DNA from: Coriaria nepalensis
Lineage: Eukaryota; Streptophyta; Magnoliopsida; Cucurbitales; Coriariaceae
Assembly: GCA_027186245.1 (NCBI GenBank)
Contig: CP114486.1
Span: forward strand, 6,477,501-6,541,500
DNA: 64,000 nucleotides
Direction of reading: 5' to 3'
Shown: positions 26,192 through 38,759 of the stretch, one piece after another
Position numbering within the stretch: position 1 is the stretch's first letter
Layout of the letters: every line of letters begins with the position of its first letter
Made by a program: the position numbers and the translations under genes
The notes under the pieces: generated by a model
Told to the model about the DNA's origin: nothing
The model's database searches: none
The model's input: the letters and a program-made list of their open reading frames with translations, nothing else

Positions 26192-27804
26192 ATGTCTCTC
26201 AAAATGAAAGGAATCTACAAAAGTTTCAAATTCATCACCCAAATATTCGGTAAGTACCTTAAATAAGATATTTATTATCTTTTTTTCTTCCCCATTCTTT
26301 TATGGAGAGGTTTTTGGGTGATTTGTGATGAATTTGAAATATGGGTTTTCATTAACTAGTGGTAAAGGAACGAGAGATGGAAATTGGGTACCCAACAGAT
26401 GTTAAGCATGTCGGTCATATTGGCTTGGATGGTCTCAATGCTGGTGCACCCACTTGGGTAAGTGCTTTACAATTTCAGTTTTCTGCATATATTCTTAGTC
26501 TATCAATTTTTCGGGGTATAAGTTCTTTTGTTTATTATCATTTACTTTTTCATGATGTTCTAGATGAATGAATTTAAGTCAGCAAGAGATCATTTTTCCG
26601 CAACATCGATTGGTGACACTAGTGAAAGAAATTCAAGCTCTACTGCTGTTACTGCTCTAACAACATGGTCATCTTTAGGTAATTTCTGTGATTCTTTTCT
26701 CTCTAATTCTCTGATTTCTTTTGGGCAAAGCTCATATATTCATAGGTTTTTTAGGACAAATCTTATCAAAGAAATATTAACAGTTGGAGCTTATTTTCTA
26801 GTAGCTTATAGTTCTCAGGAATATTTGTAATTTAAGAGTTGGTATGGGGTGAAATTGGGAAGATATGTGTGCTTTTGGACCATAGTGTTAGACTTGAGAA
26901 TAAGACAAGTGAAAATAGGGTCCCTTTTCACGGGTGATAACCCTGTTTGAAGAGGGAAAGGAAAGTTTGTGATTAATTTATAGGTCTTGGACTAATGTAT
27001 GCGGAAGTTCTAGAAAAAGATTCTTTAGCATTAATAGGGTGGCTTGTGGATTTTGTTTCACGAGATAACTCTTCCTCCAACATGGGGAATCTAAAATGTG
27101 GACAAAATGGGCTTGGAAATGGACAAAAGTTTTTTTTTTTTTTGGGGTGGGTCCATAATAGAGTTCGGTTCATAATAGAAGTGATGTTTTCTGCCTGGTT
27201 ATTTGTGCAGTAGTTACAAAACTGTTTTAGTTTTTGGCAACATGCATCACTCACTTTCTCAAAGGGAAGTAAATAGAAGAGACATATTTTCAAATCCTTG
27301 AAAGAAAGTCCATATAGAGTATTACTCTTGATGAAAAATTCAGTTTACATATTAAGCTTTTGAAGCCGAATTATGAATGAGTTAATATCTTGATAACATT
27401 TGCTGTATCTAAAGTTAAAAGTATATTTTAGTTGAATTCTCTTTATGCAAATGGCTAAGATAGCTACTGTTCTGCATGAGTATCAATCAAATAGGAAATC
27501 TTAGATTCAGTTTTCCATATTTTGGTCTAAATTGGATTTTAGTTTTAAATTTAGCGTCCAAAAGCTTTTCCCACAAGAGCTTTAATACAACTTGCGAAAA
27601 CTCCATCTTCCTTTTCTTATTCATCTTTCTTTTTCCTTAGATTTTGATCAGTCCGCGGGACAACAAGCGGATCCATATGAGGAGCTCCCACAAAGTGAAT
27701 CTCCAAGTGTACCCAAGAAAGGGAAGAGAAAGAAGAAAAAATCGTCTTCCTCTCCGAAATTCCCTTCTTCCATATCAAGACCATCTCCTAGCATCAAGGT
27801 CTAA
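26192..27804 (+). CDS. ROP-interactive CRIB motif protein (RIC10/11-like)
   Basis: Four exons, 26192-26249, 26360-26457, 26564-26678 and 27641-27804, encode 144 residues. The N-terminus [19 protein letters not shown] is the basic amphipathic leader common in this RIC subgroup. The CRIB motif spans residues 28-44 ([17 protein letters not shown]) with the key I, P, two H and G-D-G positions kept, so binding to GTP-loaded ROP GTPases is expected. APTWMNEFK follows the motif, as in family members. The rest is Ser/Lys-rich and disordered, ending in a basic [13 protein letters not shown] stretch. RIC proteins link ROP signalling to actin, microtubules and polarity. Exon junctions keep frame. Which RIC it is cannot be settled by eye. 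Confidence 0.9.
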
Positions 27805-28482
27805 GAGCTACGTACAATGAAAATGGAACAAGCCCCAAAAGTAGCTAATTAATTAAGTTTAGTGATTTGACAAAGCTTGTCAATAGTTTGCTTGATATTA
27901 CTCCATCCGATCAGGCTGGATACATGTTGATAGACTAGATCGATCAATTTTGGCGCATTACAAGATGAGTCTACTGGGGAATGTGCAAAAATATGTTCCG
28001 ATGAGGAATAATCATGAAGGGAGATCTGTGGACATACTTTGAGCTCTTTGTCCTTGAGCAAAAGACGTTACTTTTTTTCCCCCCTTCCTAATTGGTTGTT
28101 CGACAAATTCTTTTTATGTTCTATAACATGCATAGCTAGTGCAAGTTAAACTTTTGTATATACTCAGTTTGAAATTGTTTTGATTCGTTTTTTGAGAAGT
28201 TTTCTTGAATTTGGATCCGTAGCACTAGTTAATGTAAATCACGCATTTGACACTTGTAACAAAAAATAAAAATAAAAAAGAAAGAGAATCCCAAGTGACC
28301 GTTAATCTAGGCCCGCCAAATACATCACTAAATTATTGGTGAGGTGCAATAATTTAGCTTCATTCTTCGCTAATCTTAAGAATATACTAATTCTCACTTT
28401 TCTTCAGTATTAGCTACATTTCACTCAGTCATTGATCCCTCTAGTACACATTCATTTGAATCATACTTGTACAAACGAAGAT
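27805..28482. other. RIC 3' flank and intergenic DNA
   Basis: No gene was seen. The RIC 3'-UTR presumably occupies the first few hundred bases. Confidence 0.5.
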
Positions 28483-30639
28483 ATGAACAAGAAACCGAAA
28501 AGAGTGCTCCTTTTAGATTTTCTCTTAATAGTCTGTCTCAAACTTGATCAAACAAAAGCTCAAGATGATATTGATCCTGATAAGAAGAAGCCCTCAACCC
28601 CAACCCCATGAAGAAACCTGCAATGGGATTTTCTTATCCTATGATTTCATCTAGAGAACAAAAGAATTTCCCTACGTGAAAAATGCCACGGCACAATCTT
28701 GAGCTTTCAATGCCACCACAACGATAATGAATACATAATCTTCGAGCTAAAAGCATGGAAGGTCTTCATAGGCTTTCATAACGAGGAGCTTCTCAAATCG
28801 GCCAATGAAGCAGTTTTGATGGACGGTGGAGGTTTCTCAGCCGAGGTCGGAAACAGAACTTATCTGTCGGGATTTCCACAATCTAATTTGAAAACTTCGA
28901 TTCAAACGGTAGAGGATCTTACTCAGATCAAACTGCAGATTCAGTTAGCTGGTACTCAGTTTGGTGTCAAGCCTCCAGGGATTCCAATGCCCAAAACAAT
29001 ACGGCTTGTGAATGATGGGTTCAAGTTTCCTTCACCATTTCACGAAAGTTAGTACTTAACTTACCTCTCTTTCTTTTCGGTTTTTGATGTTCTATATCAT
29101 TTTCTTTACTATGGATTCAAATGTTAGTTTATGTTGTTTGATAGATACCTACTAAAGCTCATATCAACAAACTTTAACTCTTGGAAAGATTTATCACCTG
29201 AAATTATCTTTCTCACATTTTTTTTATAACAATTTGTGTGACTAACTTCTTTATCACAGAGTCCTCAATTTACATGTGTTGTCGCCAAGACCCGAAATAT
29301 AAGGTACAAGAACTACAAACAATGTTCTTACTGCGCGAAAAAGGTGATCTTTTAATGTTGTACGACATACTTATAACCTACGACAACAATTATCAAGCTC
29401 AAGTGACGATGATGAACAACAACCCGGTAGGGCGTTTGGATCATTTGAACTTGACATGAGAATGGATGAGGGGTGAATTCATATCCTGGATGAGGGGTGA
29501 ATTCATATCCTCAATGAGAGGAGCTTATACCCGAAGAATCGACTATTCCAATTGCACTTTTTTGAGGTGGCGGGTCAATACTATAAAGGTACGGACTTCT
29601 CTAAAGTAATGAATTGTGAAAAGAGGCCCATAAGTGACTTGCCACTAGAAAGAGCATATGATGCAGAAGTTGGAAAGTTACCATACTGTTGTAGAAATGG
29701 GAGTCTTTTACCATCGATCATGGATGAAAGCAAATCCAAAGCTATTTTTCAATTGCGAGTTTATAAGGTCCCTCCTGATTTGAATAGAACAGCCTTTTAC
29801 CCTCCTGGAAAATGGCAAATTGTAGGTGTTCTTAACCCTCATTACCAATGTGGGTCACCTCTAAGAGTGGACCCCACTGAATTTCTAGACCCAAGTGGAC
29901 TTCAGACCACAAGATCAGCAATAGCAAGTTGGCAAATAGTGTGTAATATTACAGGACCAAACTAAGAAAGACTAGATGTTGTGTTTCATTCTCAGCTTAT
30001 TACAATGAATCTGTGATTCCTTGTAATACTTGTGCTTGTGGTTTTGATGATAATGACGACAAGAAGAGACTATGCAACAAATATGCTCTACCTTTGCTTC
30101 TTCCTCAAGAAGCACTTCTTGTTCCTTTCAAAAATATGCAAGAAAGGGTCATAGCTTGGGCTAAAATCATTCACCGAGAAGTTCTGGAAATGTTGCCATG
30201 CTGCGATAATTGTGGGGTGACCATAAACTGGCATGTGAACTCCGATTATCGGATGGATGGACGGCTAGGATCACTATATTCAATTGGAAGCAATTGACTT
30301 TTGAAGATTGGTTCCTTGCAGTTCAAATGAAGAAAGCGTATAGGGGATATGAAAATATTCACTTTCAACGGGACAAGGATTGATTAAGTTATTAACACTA
30401 TCTTCTTGCCCAGATTAGAGGGGTTGAATCATCCGGAAGGGTTGAGAAATGGGTTGAACCTGCGAAAGGATCCGAAAGTACCTGGAAAGCAACAATCCGT
30501 GATGTCTTTTTTGAAGAAGAATACTCCGGGAATTAGAGTTACTGAGGGAGATGGGTTTCCTTCCAAATTGTTGTTCAATGGAGAGGAATGTTCACTTCCT
30601 AAGTATATACCTATAGGAAAGGGACAACTACAAAATTGA
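28483..30639 (+). pseudogene. COBRA-like (COBL10/11-type) pseudogene
   Basis: A signal-peptide-like start (28483, MNKKPKRVLLLDFLLIVCL) is followed, across several frames, by most of a COBRA-like protein. Segments are the WKVFIGFHNEELL region (28757-29050), the MCCRQDPKYK..LLMLYD..YDNNYQAQV region (29277-29455), CCRNGSLLPSIMD..WQIVCNIT (29600-29962), the cysteine-rich CNTCACG motif (30019-30040), CDNCGVTINWH (30200s) and GKQQSVMSF..NGEECSLP (30480-30600). Breaks include in-frame stops, frame changes near 28640, 29457, 29965 and 30270, and an exact 24-bp tandem duplication (29464-29487 and 29488-29511). The frame ends without a hydrophobic GPI-anchor tail. COBLs are GPI-anchored cellulose-organising proteins, and COBL10/11 act in pollen tubes. 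The subgroup is an inference. Confidence 0.85.
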
Positions 30640-32580
30640 TGTCTATAAATACTTGGGCATGAGATTTTGGTCTTAATTGCTCATAATTTTGCAATATCAA
30701 TTTTAGCCATTTTGGACATCCTTTTGACTTTAATAAATTTATGTCCTGAAAACACATAAAAGAAAATAATTTATTAAAAAAATATTTATTCAATAATAAT
30801 AATAAAAATATCACAATCAATTTCATCTATTATAAGTATCCCTAATAAATTATTATTTCAAACATATTTTTAAATATTTATCATGTATCGAATTGGGCTG
30901 GTGGTTTCAGTCACGGTGTCGGAACATATGAGACTGGAACTGGTACCCTCTATACCAGACCCGATGGTAGTTTTGGCACTCCTATTGCAACCATACTTTT
31001 CACGTCATAAGAAAGGGCCACGTGATGACCTCTAGTGAGAGGTTCATTTCACATCATCATGATGTCCGCATACTTGTCTCTCTTTCCCTTCAGTCTATGC
31101 ATGTTGCAGAAAGAAATCGATGAGAACGGTTTGCAGCTTCTTCCTCGTGCAGAGGCTATGACTTCGTGAATAGAGAAGAAAAAATAGAAAAGAAAGCAGA
31201 AAAGAAGAGAGAAAAGAAAAAGATACATCAAGTAAACGGGTCTGATTGGATCTAGAAAAAGATGTATTATTAATGTGTACGCAACATCCACACAAACCAT
31301 TTCATTTTAAAAAATGGTTAGGGATGCATATAATAATTTATCATGATGTTATTATATTAGAAATAACTAAATGCATATATGGTTAATTGTATGGAATACT
31401 TAATATATTTCTAGTTTTTAGATATGATTTTAGATTCATGATAGAGATAATGTTCGATAAGATCTAAGATCCAAATTGAGTATCCTCATCATAAACAGAT
31501 TTAAGATTATCAATAATCTCACGAGCATTGAACTTTTCACAATGCTTTTAGAGCTCATTACTCATAAATGCAAACTTAATGCATTAGAACTCGTTATCTT
31601 TCTCTAGTTACTTGTTCCATGAGACCATTGTTTCAAGATCCAATCCCTCAGGTGGGAGAACTTGTTGATTCAACACATCAGACAAACGTTCATATGTGAG
31701 AATAATTTTCAAGTTTTTATGCCAGTCTCTAAAATTGGCTTCAACCAATTTTTTTTTTATATAATCATTTTCAACTTTTTAGGTAGTGCAAACTACAAAA
31801 TACATAGAAATAAAATACAACAACAAAAAGAAACATGCAAAAATACTAACTACCAAAAATTTCAAAAATCACATAAATGATTTGGTATGTTCCACTATTT
31901 TATTTAGAATTATATTCTTCTCCTTAGTATAAGACGAGAAAATAATTTTCCTTAGTAGGAAAAGAATCCAATCACCTTATTATAAACTCATACGGGTCTG
32001 TAACCAATCATAATTAAAATAAAATGTAGCAAATACCTTTGTGATTACATGAGATGTAATTCCTTTATCATATTATAACTCTCACATCTTCGCAGCCAAT
32101 TATATTTGTTTAGTTGAGCTTGACTCAAACATTCTTCTTAAAAGTAAAGGTTAAACCAGTATCTGCATGCATCCCTATCCACACCTAGAATGACAACATT
32201 ACTCAACTATACATCTTATATAATAATAATATACATGCATACTTATACAAATATAAGTCTTCATGTGTTTGTGGCCTTCCTATATCCATGAAAATATCAT
32301 ATATATTATAAGATTTGGAAGGTACGTCATAAAACAATTTTCACAACCAATTTCAGCTCAATATAATCAAGGGAATATGTTTTATAAATATTTTGTAACA
32401 TTTAATTTTGTAAGTGGAATATGTTTAATTTGAAGGAGTTAATCTCAAAAAAATATGAAATTAATCTAAAAAATCAACTCTCATTAAATTAGAATATTCA
32501 AAAAATTTCGAACATTCTGAGATTTCATAACTAACCATAAAATACAAAGGATGAAAATGGGAAAAAAGAGAACAAACGAG
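30640..32580. other. AT-rich intergenic DNA
   Basis: No gene was seen. A short segment at 30890-31008 is less AT-rich and open in two frames, but resembles no known protein. A purine-rich patch lies at about 31170-31225. Confidence 0.45.
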
Positions 32581-33381
32581 TCATATGTGTCGGGTCCCTT
32601 TTCGAAACCAAATCTATCTAGACAGTTATCTACCACCCTAGGGAGTGGTTGTCCACTATTATGGGAATAGAAGTTGTCGGGTCTGGGCTCTTTACTTGAG
32701 CTTCGATCGCCTTATCTATCAGCACGTTGGCAGGTAAGAGCTTATAGAAGGTAGAACCACATAATATAGAAAGAATCAAAGCAAGAGGAAAAGATTTAAA
32801 ACTCAATAGCAGAGCTTACACTAGAGACAAAGACATAGGAGGGATCGAAACTAATTCAGCTTTAATTTCCCCCACATGGAGCATTGAGTTACTTATATTA
32901 CGGTCCTAAACAATCGTGCTACACTATCGGCGGCAACTAGGAGGAGCGCAACCAAGTTTCAAATCTCAAAATCCTGCACGAGATGTGAAGCGAGCCTTCT
33001 TAATGTCCTTCCCTCGCCACGTGGATCTAGAAGGTAAGGGGAAAATAAATTAACTTATACTACAATATTTCTTCCTTTCAATAAGGATTTTTTTTAGATG
33101 TGTTTTTAAAAACATCAAATGGCACTCATTTTATATTATGGTGCAATAATTTCCCATGTGCTCACGAATTGGATTAACAGCTAATGGCACTAGCTAGAAG
33201 GCATAATCAAATGTAAAATGTAGAAAGAATCAAAGTGAGAACAAAACCAACTGCCACTGAAACTATATCTCTTAGTCATTGACTTATGAGCTATGGTGTT
33301 TGAAATAACCATTGTTAGTGAGATGACATAAAAAATCAAAATCATAAAAGAAGAAAGTTGTATAACGTAAAATACAACAAT

Positions 33382-33636
33382 TAGCTTCCCCCAACCAACT
33401 AAAATACAACAATCGCGACCAGCTATTGCTAATCTAATACTTTATATTTGTGAACAAGTATCACTATAGGGTAACAGTCCCTATTGTTTTTGTGGCTCTT
33501 GCCACTACCAATGGCAGTCACTGGTGTATGGACTGCTCGACAACCCTACTTCCTACTATTTGTTGGCAATGTCGCCGTTTAGCTATCTTATTGATGTTAA
33601 GCTGAAAATATAATTTCTAAGCCAAATTCATAATTA
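33382..33636. repeat. Repeat block A, first copy
   Basis: About 255 bases nearly identical to 33917-34170 in direct orientation, including ACAATCGCGACCAGCTATTG and GTATGGACTGCTCGA. Confidence 0.9.
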
Positions 33637-33654
33637 ATTAATTAAACTTAACAA

Positions 33655-33874
33655 GGTCTCTAAAAATGAGTCAAAATCCTCCAATTTAGATTCCAAACGA
33701 GATTCTATTATCTTTTATGTATGTGACCAGATAAGTTCTATACTATGCAAGTAGGGGACCCCCACAATGACTTGTGGATTTTATTCATTCTAATGATTAA
33801 TTAACCAATTGGACTTTAAATTACATTTAAGCCAAATAGTTAATGTGGTCATTTCATAATCAATTAACTTAAAT
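33655..33874. repeat. Repeat block B, first copy
   Basis: About 220 bases nearly identical to 35254-35473 in direct orientation, including GGTCTCTAAAAATGAGTCAA and GACCAGATAAGTTCTATACT. Confidence 0.9.
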
Positions 33875-33916
33875 ACAACAATTAGCGCAACCATTGTTTA
33901 TGAGGTCAAATAAACG

Positions 33917-34170
33917 GTAGCTTCCCCGACCAACTAAAATATAACAATCGCGACCAGCTATTGCTAATCTAATACTTTATATTTGTGAACAAGTATCACT
34001 ATAGGGTAATAATCCCTATTGTTTTGGTGGCTCTTGCCACTACCAATGGTAGTCACTGGTGTATGGACTGCTCGATAGCCCTACATCCTGCTATTTGTTG
34101 GCAATGCCACCGTTTAGCTCTCTTATTGATATTAAGCTGAAAATCTAATTTCTAAGCCAAATTCATAATT
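33917..34170. repeat. Repeat block A, second copy
   Basis: Direct copy of 33382-33636 with roughly a dozen substitutions and one indel near its start. Confidence 0.9.
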
Positions 34171-35253
34171 ATGCCAACCCATTTTTCTGCAAATCTTAAC
34201 TCATCAAAACTCATGGAAAACATCAAAACAAGTGTAAAAAACTAATCCGATTATAAACAAAAAATTATGGCATACAACTTAAGGCTTTAATATCACTAAG
34301 TCAGTAAACCTTCGCAAACTTGGAGCAAAAGTTCATTTCAAAATTTGACATATGTATTCTCCATTTAACTAGACCACACCAAGATCGGAGTTGATGCAAA
34401 TGAATATAAAACTCATCTAAAATTCTTGTATTCATTATTTAATATTAAAACCTAAATCGAATAATGAAAGAGGTGAAGAAGAAGTAAGAAAAGAGGAGAT
34501 TTATACTTAGCTTTCTACTCTAAAAAGTATCAAACAATTTTTCCACTGAAGCTCCAAACTACCACTGCCCCTTCCTCCCTACATTGCCAATGATCGGTTC
34601 CTTGAATCCAAGTTATTACCGGACCTCTAATGCTAGTCCACGTGAAAAATTCATGGGTGATTTCTTGCTTTAATCTAAACTCATGAAAAAATAGCTTGGA
34701 GAATAAGAAAGGTTTTGAAGTCGAAGACTTGAGAGAACTTTTCTCTCAAAACTCTCTCTCTCTCCTCTTTGAAGTGGCAGAAAGAATTATAAAACCCCTA
34801 GGGAAGTGTGCCATTATATATAAGGTACTCTCTCTAAGCCAAGCTTAGTGTGGCCTCTAAGCCCCGATTCCCTTTTAAGTAAATAGTTGGATTTCTTATG
34901 TTTGTTTAATTCATGTTGTTTTGTAAAAATAAAACAAACTTATCATTCCAAATTAATATCAAACTGTACCAAGTAAACTCCGAACTCTTAATTTAGGTAT
35001 TTCCACATAGGTCTGGTTTGGTCAATTAACATTTTTAATGACCAACTGAAATTTTCTTTTGACCAAAATATAATTATTTGACTTTAAATTTATTAAATCT
35101 TTATTTAATAAACTTATTTAGTAAATTTAATATTTTTCTAACTAATTATTTAATTTTAAATTAAATCTAAATTACACTTTTGCTATGAAAATAGCGCGGG
35201 TATGATCTAGACTTAACAAATTAAACTAATTAATTATTTAACTCTCCAATTCA

Positions 35254-35473
35254 GGTCTCTAAAAATGAGTCAAAATTATCCAATTTAGATTCCAATCGAG
35301 ATTCTATTGTCCTTTATGTATGTGACCAGATAAGTTCTATACTATGCAGATAGGGGACCACCACAATGACTTGTGGATTTTATTCATTTTAATGATTAAT
35401 TAACCATTTGGACTTTAAATTACATTTAAGCCAAATAGTTAATGTGATCATTTCATGATCAATTAACTTAAAT
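35254..35473. repeat. Repeat block B, second copy
   Basis: Direct copy of 33655-33874 with about ten differences. In this copy, blocks A and B are about 1.1 kb apart, whereas in the first copy they nearly touch. Confidence 0.9.
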
Positions 35474-37300
35474 CACCATACTCATATTGGCCTCTACAGG
35501 GCATATGGATCACCCATGCAATAAGAAGTATGAGGATCCTCAATAAGAACTTTTGATGATTATTACTATACCAGATTGATCCTTCTATCTATTCATAGTC
35601 TCATATAGTCTTAGGGCTTAGTTTAACTGTTAAACATTACTAGACTAACTTTAAGAATCATATGAGCCCTTATGCAATTAGATAATGGACTTATAGAAAC
35701 TCTTTTCATATCATACTACTTTCCACCAAAAAAAAAATCATTGCATAAGGTAGATCATTCATGAAATTGTTCTTCTAATATAGAGATGATGGATCTTATC
35801 TTACTATCCAACCGACTTACGTACAAGAACACTTGCCCGATGGTTCATCTTTAGTAACCTTTGGATATGCTCACGTTGAATGATATTAAAACATGATATC
35901 ACGTTTGTAAGTACTGTGATGATCTTAGGTCTAAGAATCACAACTATAATAGTCACCAAACAAATATCATTAACAGTCAATATAATTACCAATGAAATTT
36001 TTTAAGTGATCATATTTAGTTCTTAAGTCTCCACTAATTACCTATATGCCTATCCTAGTATTCTCAAATACTGATAAATGATTTCCAAGTATTCCATACA
36101 ATTAATCATGCACATAAATATTATTTCTAACATAATAACAATATGATAAATGACTATATGATCAATTTAAAGATATGCACTAGATTTTGTTGATAACTTA
36201 TATAAGTTAAGATTGACACTTATAAGTGAATGACCCTATCAAGTCAAACTCGATTGACTTAATGGGTATATCATTTTTAATAATGGGTGCGTAACACCAG
36301 AGCTACCAAAACATTTGTAGAAATCCCAACATGTTTGTAACTTATCAGACTATAGAGGAGATTGAACAGTTTATCTTGCTAACTCTCCATCAATCTTTTA
36401 CTGATGAAAAAAAAAATGTGTACCGTAGACAACACTTTTTATCATTCAATAATAGATAAAAAGCAACGGAAATACTCGCTAGTGCAAAAGTAACCAAAAC
36501 CTCTAGAAGAGGTCATATATTCTCACCCGGAAAAAGTATAAATTAATTTTAAGACTCTAGAAGAGCTAATGTAATGCAAATGAGAGGAATATGGTATACT
36601 TATTTAACTATTATCACGTGTAAGAAATATATGTTATGAAAAAACAAAATTACTTGGATTATCGTTTATCTTGTACTACACAAGTATCGTACAATCATAA
36701 CACATATAGCAAACCAGAAAATGAATGATGTGAAGAATTATTGAGAATCACCATGGACATCCATTGAAGAACTAGAAAATTTTCAATCAATGAATTCTCA
36801 TGTGATGTTTGTTTTAAGAACAAATTGGTTATTAGACTATTACCAACTGAAGTTGGAATTATATTCCCTGTATTTTCAGAACGCATCCAAGGAGATATGT
36901 ATGCAGGCTTATACATCCAACATGTGGGTCCTTTAGATATTTTAATAATTATATGATTTTAATAGATACTTCTATTAAATAGTCACGTATGTAATCTTTT
37001 GATATTTTTAAACTATGCATAATAATATGAAAAGATATTTAAACTAGACTTATTAGTAAATTTTATTTATATTTAATTTTAATAATAGAAATAATAGGGA
37101 ATATTATAACAATTTTTAAGATAAAGGGGCTTAAATTTAATTAAGAAAAAAAATGATTAAAATCAATGCCACGCTAATACTTTATTTGTCATGCCTAAAT
37201 TTATTAGTCATGTCTAATATGACAATTTGTTAAATTGGTTGCTTAAGCATCAAAGCATTTGCTTCGTCACCATGTTAAGTGTCAAGCCTAGAATTAGTTA
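35474..37300. other. Noncoding, retrotransposon-like DNA
   Basis: Continues from block B without genes. It includes GGCATATGGATCACCC-like sequence at about 35499 and the block at 35905-36080 shared with 24450-24640. It is likely remains of LTR elements, but no LTR ends or primer site were located. Confidence 0.4.
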
Positions 37301-37388
37301 GTTTAGCTATATAAACCTCCCCCATCCCTTAGTGATACGGAAGAAAAATAAAACTGCAGCAAAGTAGGAAAAGCAAGAAGAGAGAGGT

Positions 37389-37485
37389 GAGGGAGAAAAA
37401 AGAAAGAGAAAAGAAAGGAGAAAGGAAAAGAAAAGAGAGAAAAAGAAGGAAAAGGAGGAGAAGAAGAGGGAAAAAGAAAGGAGAA
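37389..37485 (+). repeat. 97-nt uninterrupted purine tract
   Basis: Every base from 37389 to 37485 on the plus strand is A or G. Upstream, TATATAAAC at about 37310 resembles a TATA box, so the stretch could be the leader of an old LTR promoter, though no element was delimited. Confidence 0.85.
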
Positions 37486-37769
37486 TTGGTTATTAAATTA
37501 AGATAAAGTAAAATAATTTAATTAATTTAATAAAAAAAAATATTTATATGTTTTTTTGTTGTCTAAGACTCGAACTTTTTATGAGTTATGAGTGAGTCCT
37601 TATATGACTATCTTAAAATTTGAGAGAGGAGATTCTCTTTATTATGCAATGCAACTCGCTTTCTAAGATAAAGAATAGGTTTCAATGCAAATAACATCAT
37701 AGTAATAAATGGATAAGCACATATAACTCAATAAAATGAAAGTCAAATAATAAATTAAAATAGAAAGCA

Positions 37770-38365
37770 TAACATGCAAAGCTAATGGAAACACGTCTAA
37801 GGTATATGTTTCTTCTTTCTCTTTCGGTGCCTTCTTCCAATATCTATGTGTAAGGGTCTTCTCTTTCATACTCTTCTTGATGGCCTGAATGATTTTATCA
37901 TAACTCACTCTACCTCAAGAGTAACTAGATAACTAGTGAAAATTACTACTTATGCTCAATGTAAATTCCTGAATCTTATTCTTCTTCCCTTAAGCTTAAA
38001 TGACTCTCTCAATAAATAGATAACAACTATCTTCACAATTTCATCATTATCGTTTAACCATGAGGCAACATTTAATTTGAATGTCTATGCAAACTCTGAA
38101 AGTTGTACACTTTTCCCATCAAGATACTTCCTCAATAGGTGGTCATATCTTTCTACCGTTAGGAGGGTAATCATGATATTTTAACCCCATCACCATTGCA
38201 AATTCTCTCTTACCATCACATATGCTTCTTCTACTGCTTAAACTCGTACTTCTTATTGCACTCGGCTCGTCGAAAAAGTAAAAAGTTTATAATTTAGCCA
38301 GAGTTTGTAAGATCCACCTTAACATCAACAAAGTGGCCTGAGCAAGTTTCTATAAATAATTGTAA
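37770..38365 (-). pseudogene. DUF1985-type transposon protein relic
   Basis: Minus-strand frames, broken by stops, read in the order known for DUF1985 proteins of plant transposons. These are an ETCSGHFVDVK start, REFAMVMGLKYHDYPP, the LLRKYLDGKSVQL region, a helix reading IVKIVVIYLLRESF, then SYDKIIQAIKKSMKEK and FPLALHVM. This domain is commonly found in transposon-carried ORFs, often next to Ulp1-like proteases. No protease part was seen here. The copy is dead, with at least three frame disruptions. Confidence 0.6.
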
Positions 38366-38400
38366 CTATCGTTGATTTAGTGTTTATTTTATATCAGCCA

Positions 38401-38440
38401 TCATAGTTCTTGTTTTGCTATCATAGTTCTTGTTTTGCTA
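38401..38440. repeat. Exact 20-bp tandem duplication
   Basis: TCATAGTTCTTGTTTTGCTA occurs twice head to tail, followed by a partial third copy. Confidence 0.95.
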
Positions 38441-38705
38441 TCATAGTAGTACGACACTTGAAACAAAGACCATCGTGGATTACGAGTTGAAGTCTAAAAT
38501 GGATTGGAGATTGATCACCCTGAAAATAAATAAATTAAAAAATTGAATAGTAGTATATACAAATAAGGCTGTTTTAACCTAGGAGTTGCTTTTGGATGAA
38601 GATTTGACTCTCAATTCAATCAGTACTGTCTTCACCCGAGCAAGACTAGGACAACATTTCTCTGCGGAGAAGACGCCAGAAATAAGGTTGTTCGAAATTA
38701 TTAGA

Positions 38706-38759
38706 GATCACGTGGAAAGCAGTGTAATATTAGATCACGTGGAAAGCAGTGTAATATTA
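38706..38759. repeat. Exact 27-bp tandem duplication carrying CACGTG
   Basis: Two perfect copies of a unit beginning GATCACGTGGAAAGCAG lie head to tail. Each contains the G-box core CACGTG. It sits 1.7 kb upstream of the next start codon, so a regulatory role is only speculative. Confidence 0.95.

Noticed and set aside
30890..31008. Short protein-like segment after the COBRA-like pseudogene
   Set aside because: Open in two frames and less AT-rich, but it matches no known domain and has no gene structure around it.
37540..37615. Antisense SINE-like B box (GACTCGAACTTTTTATG)
   Set aside because: A GTTCGAGTC B-box-like word is present on the minus strand, but I found no A box at the right distance and no target duplication.
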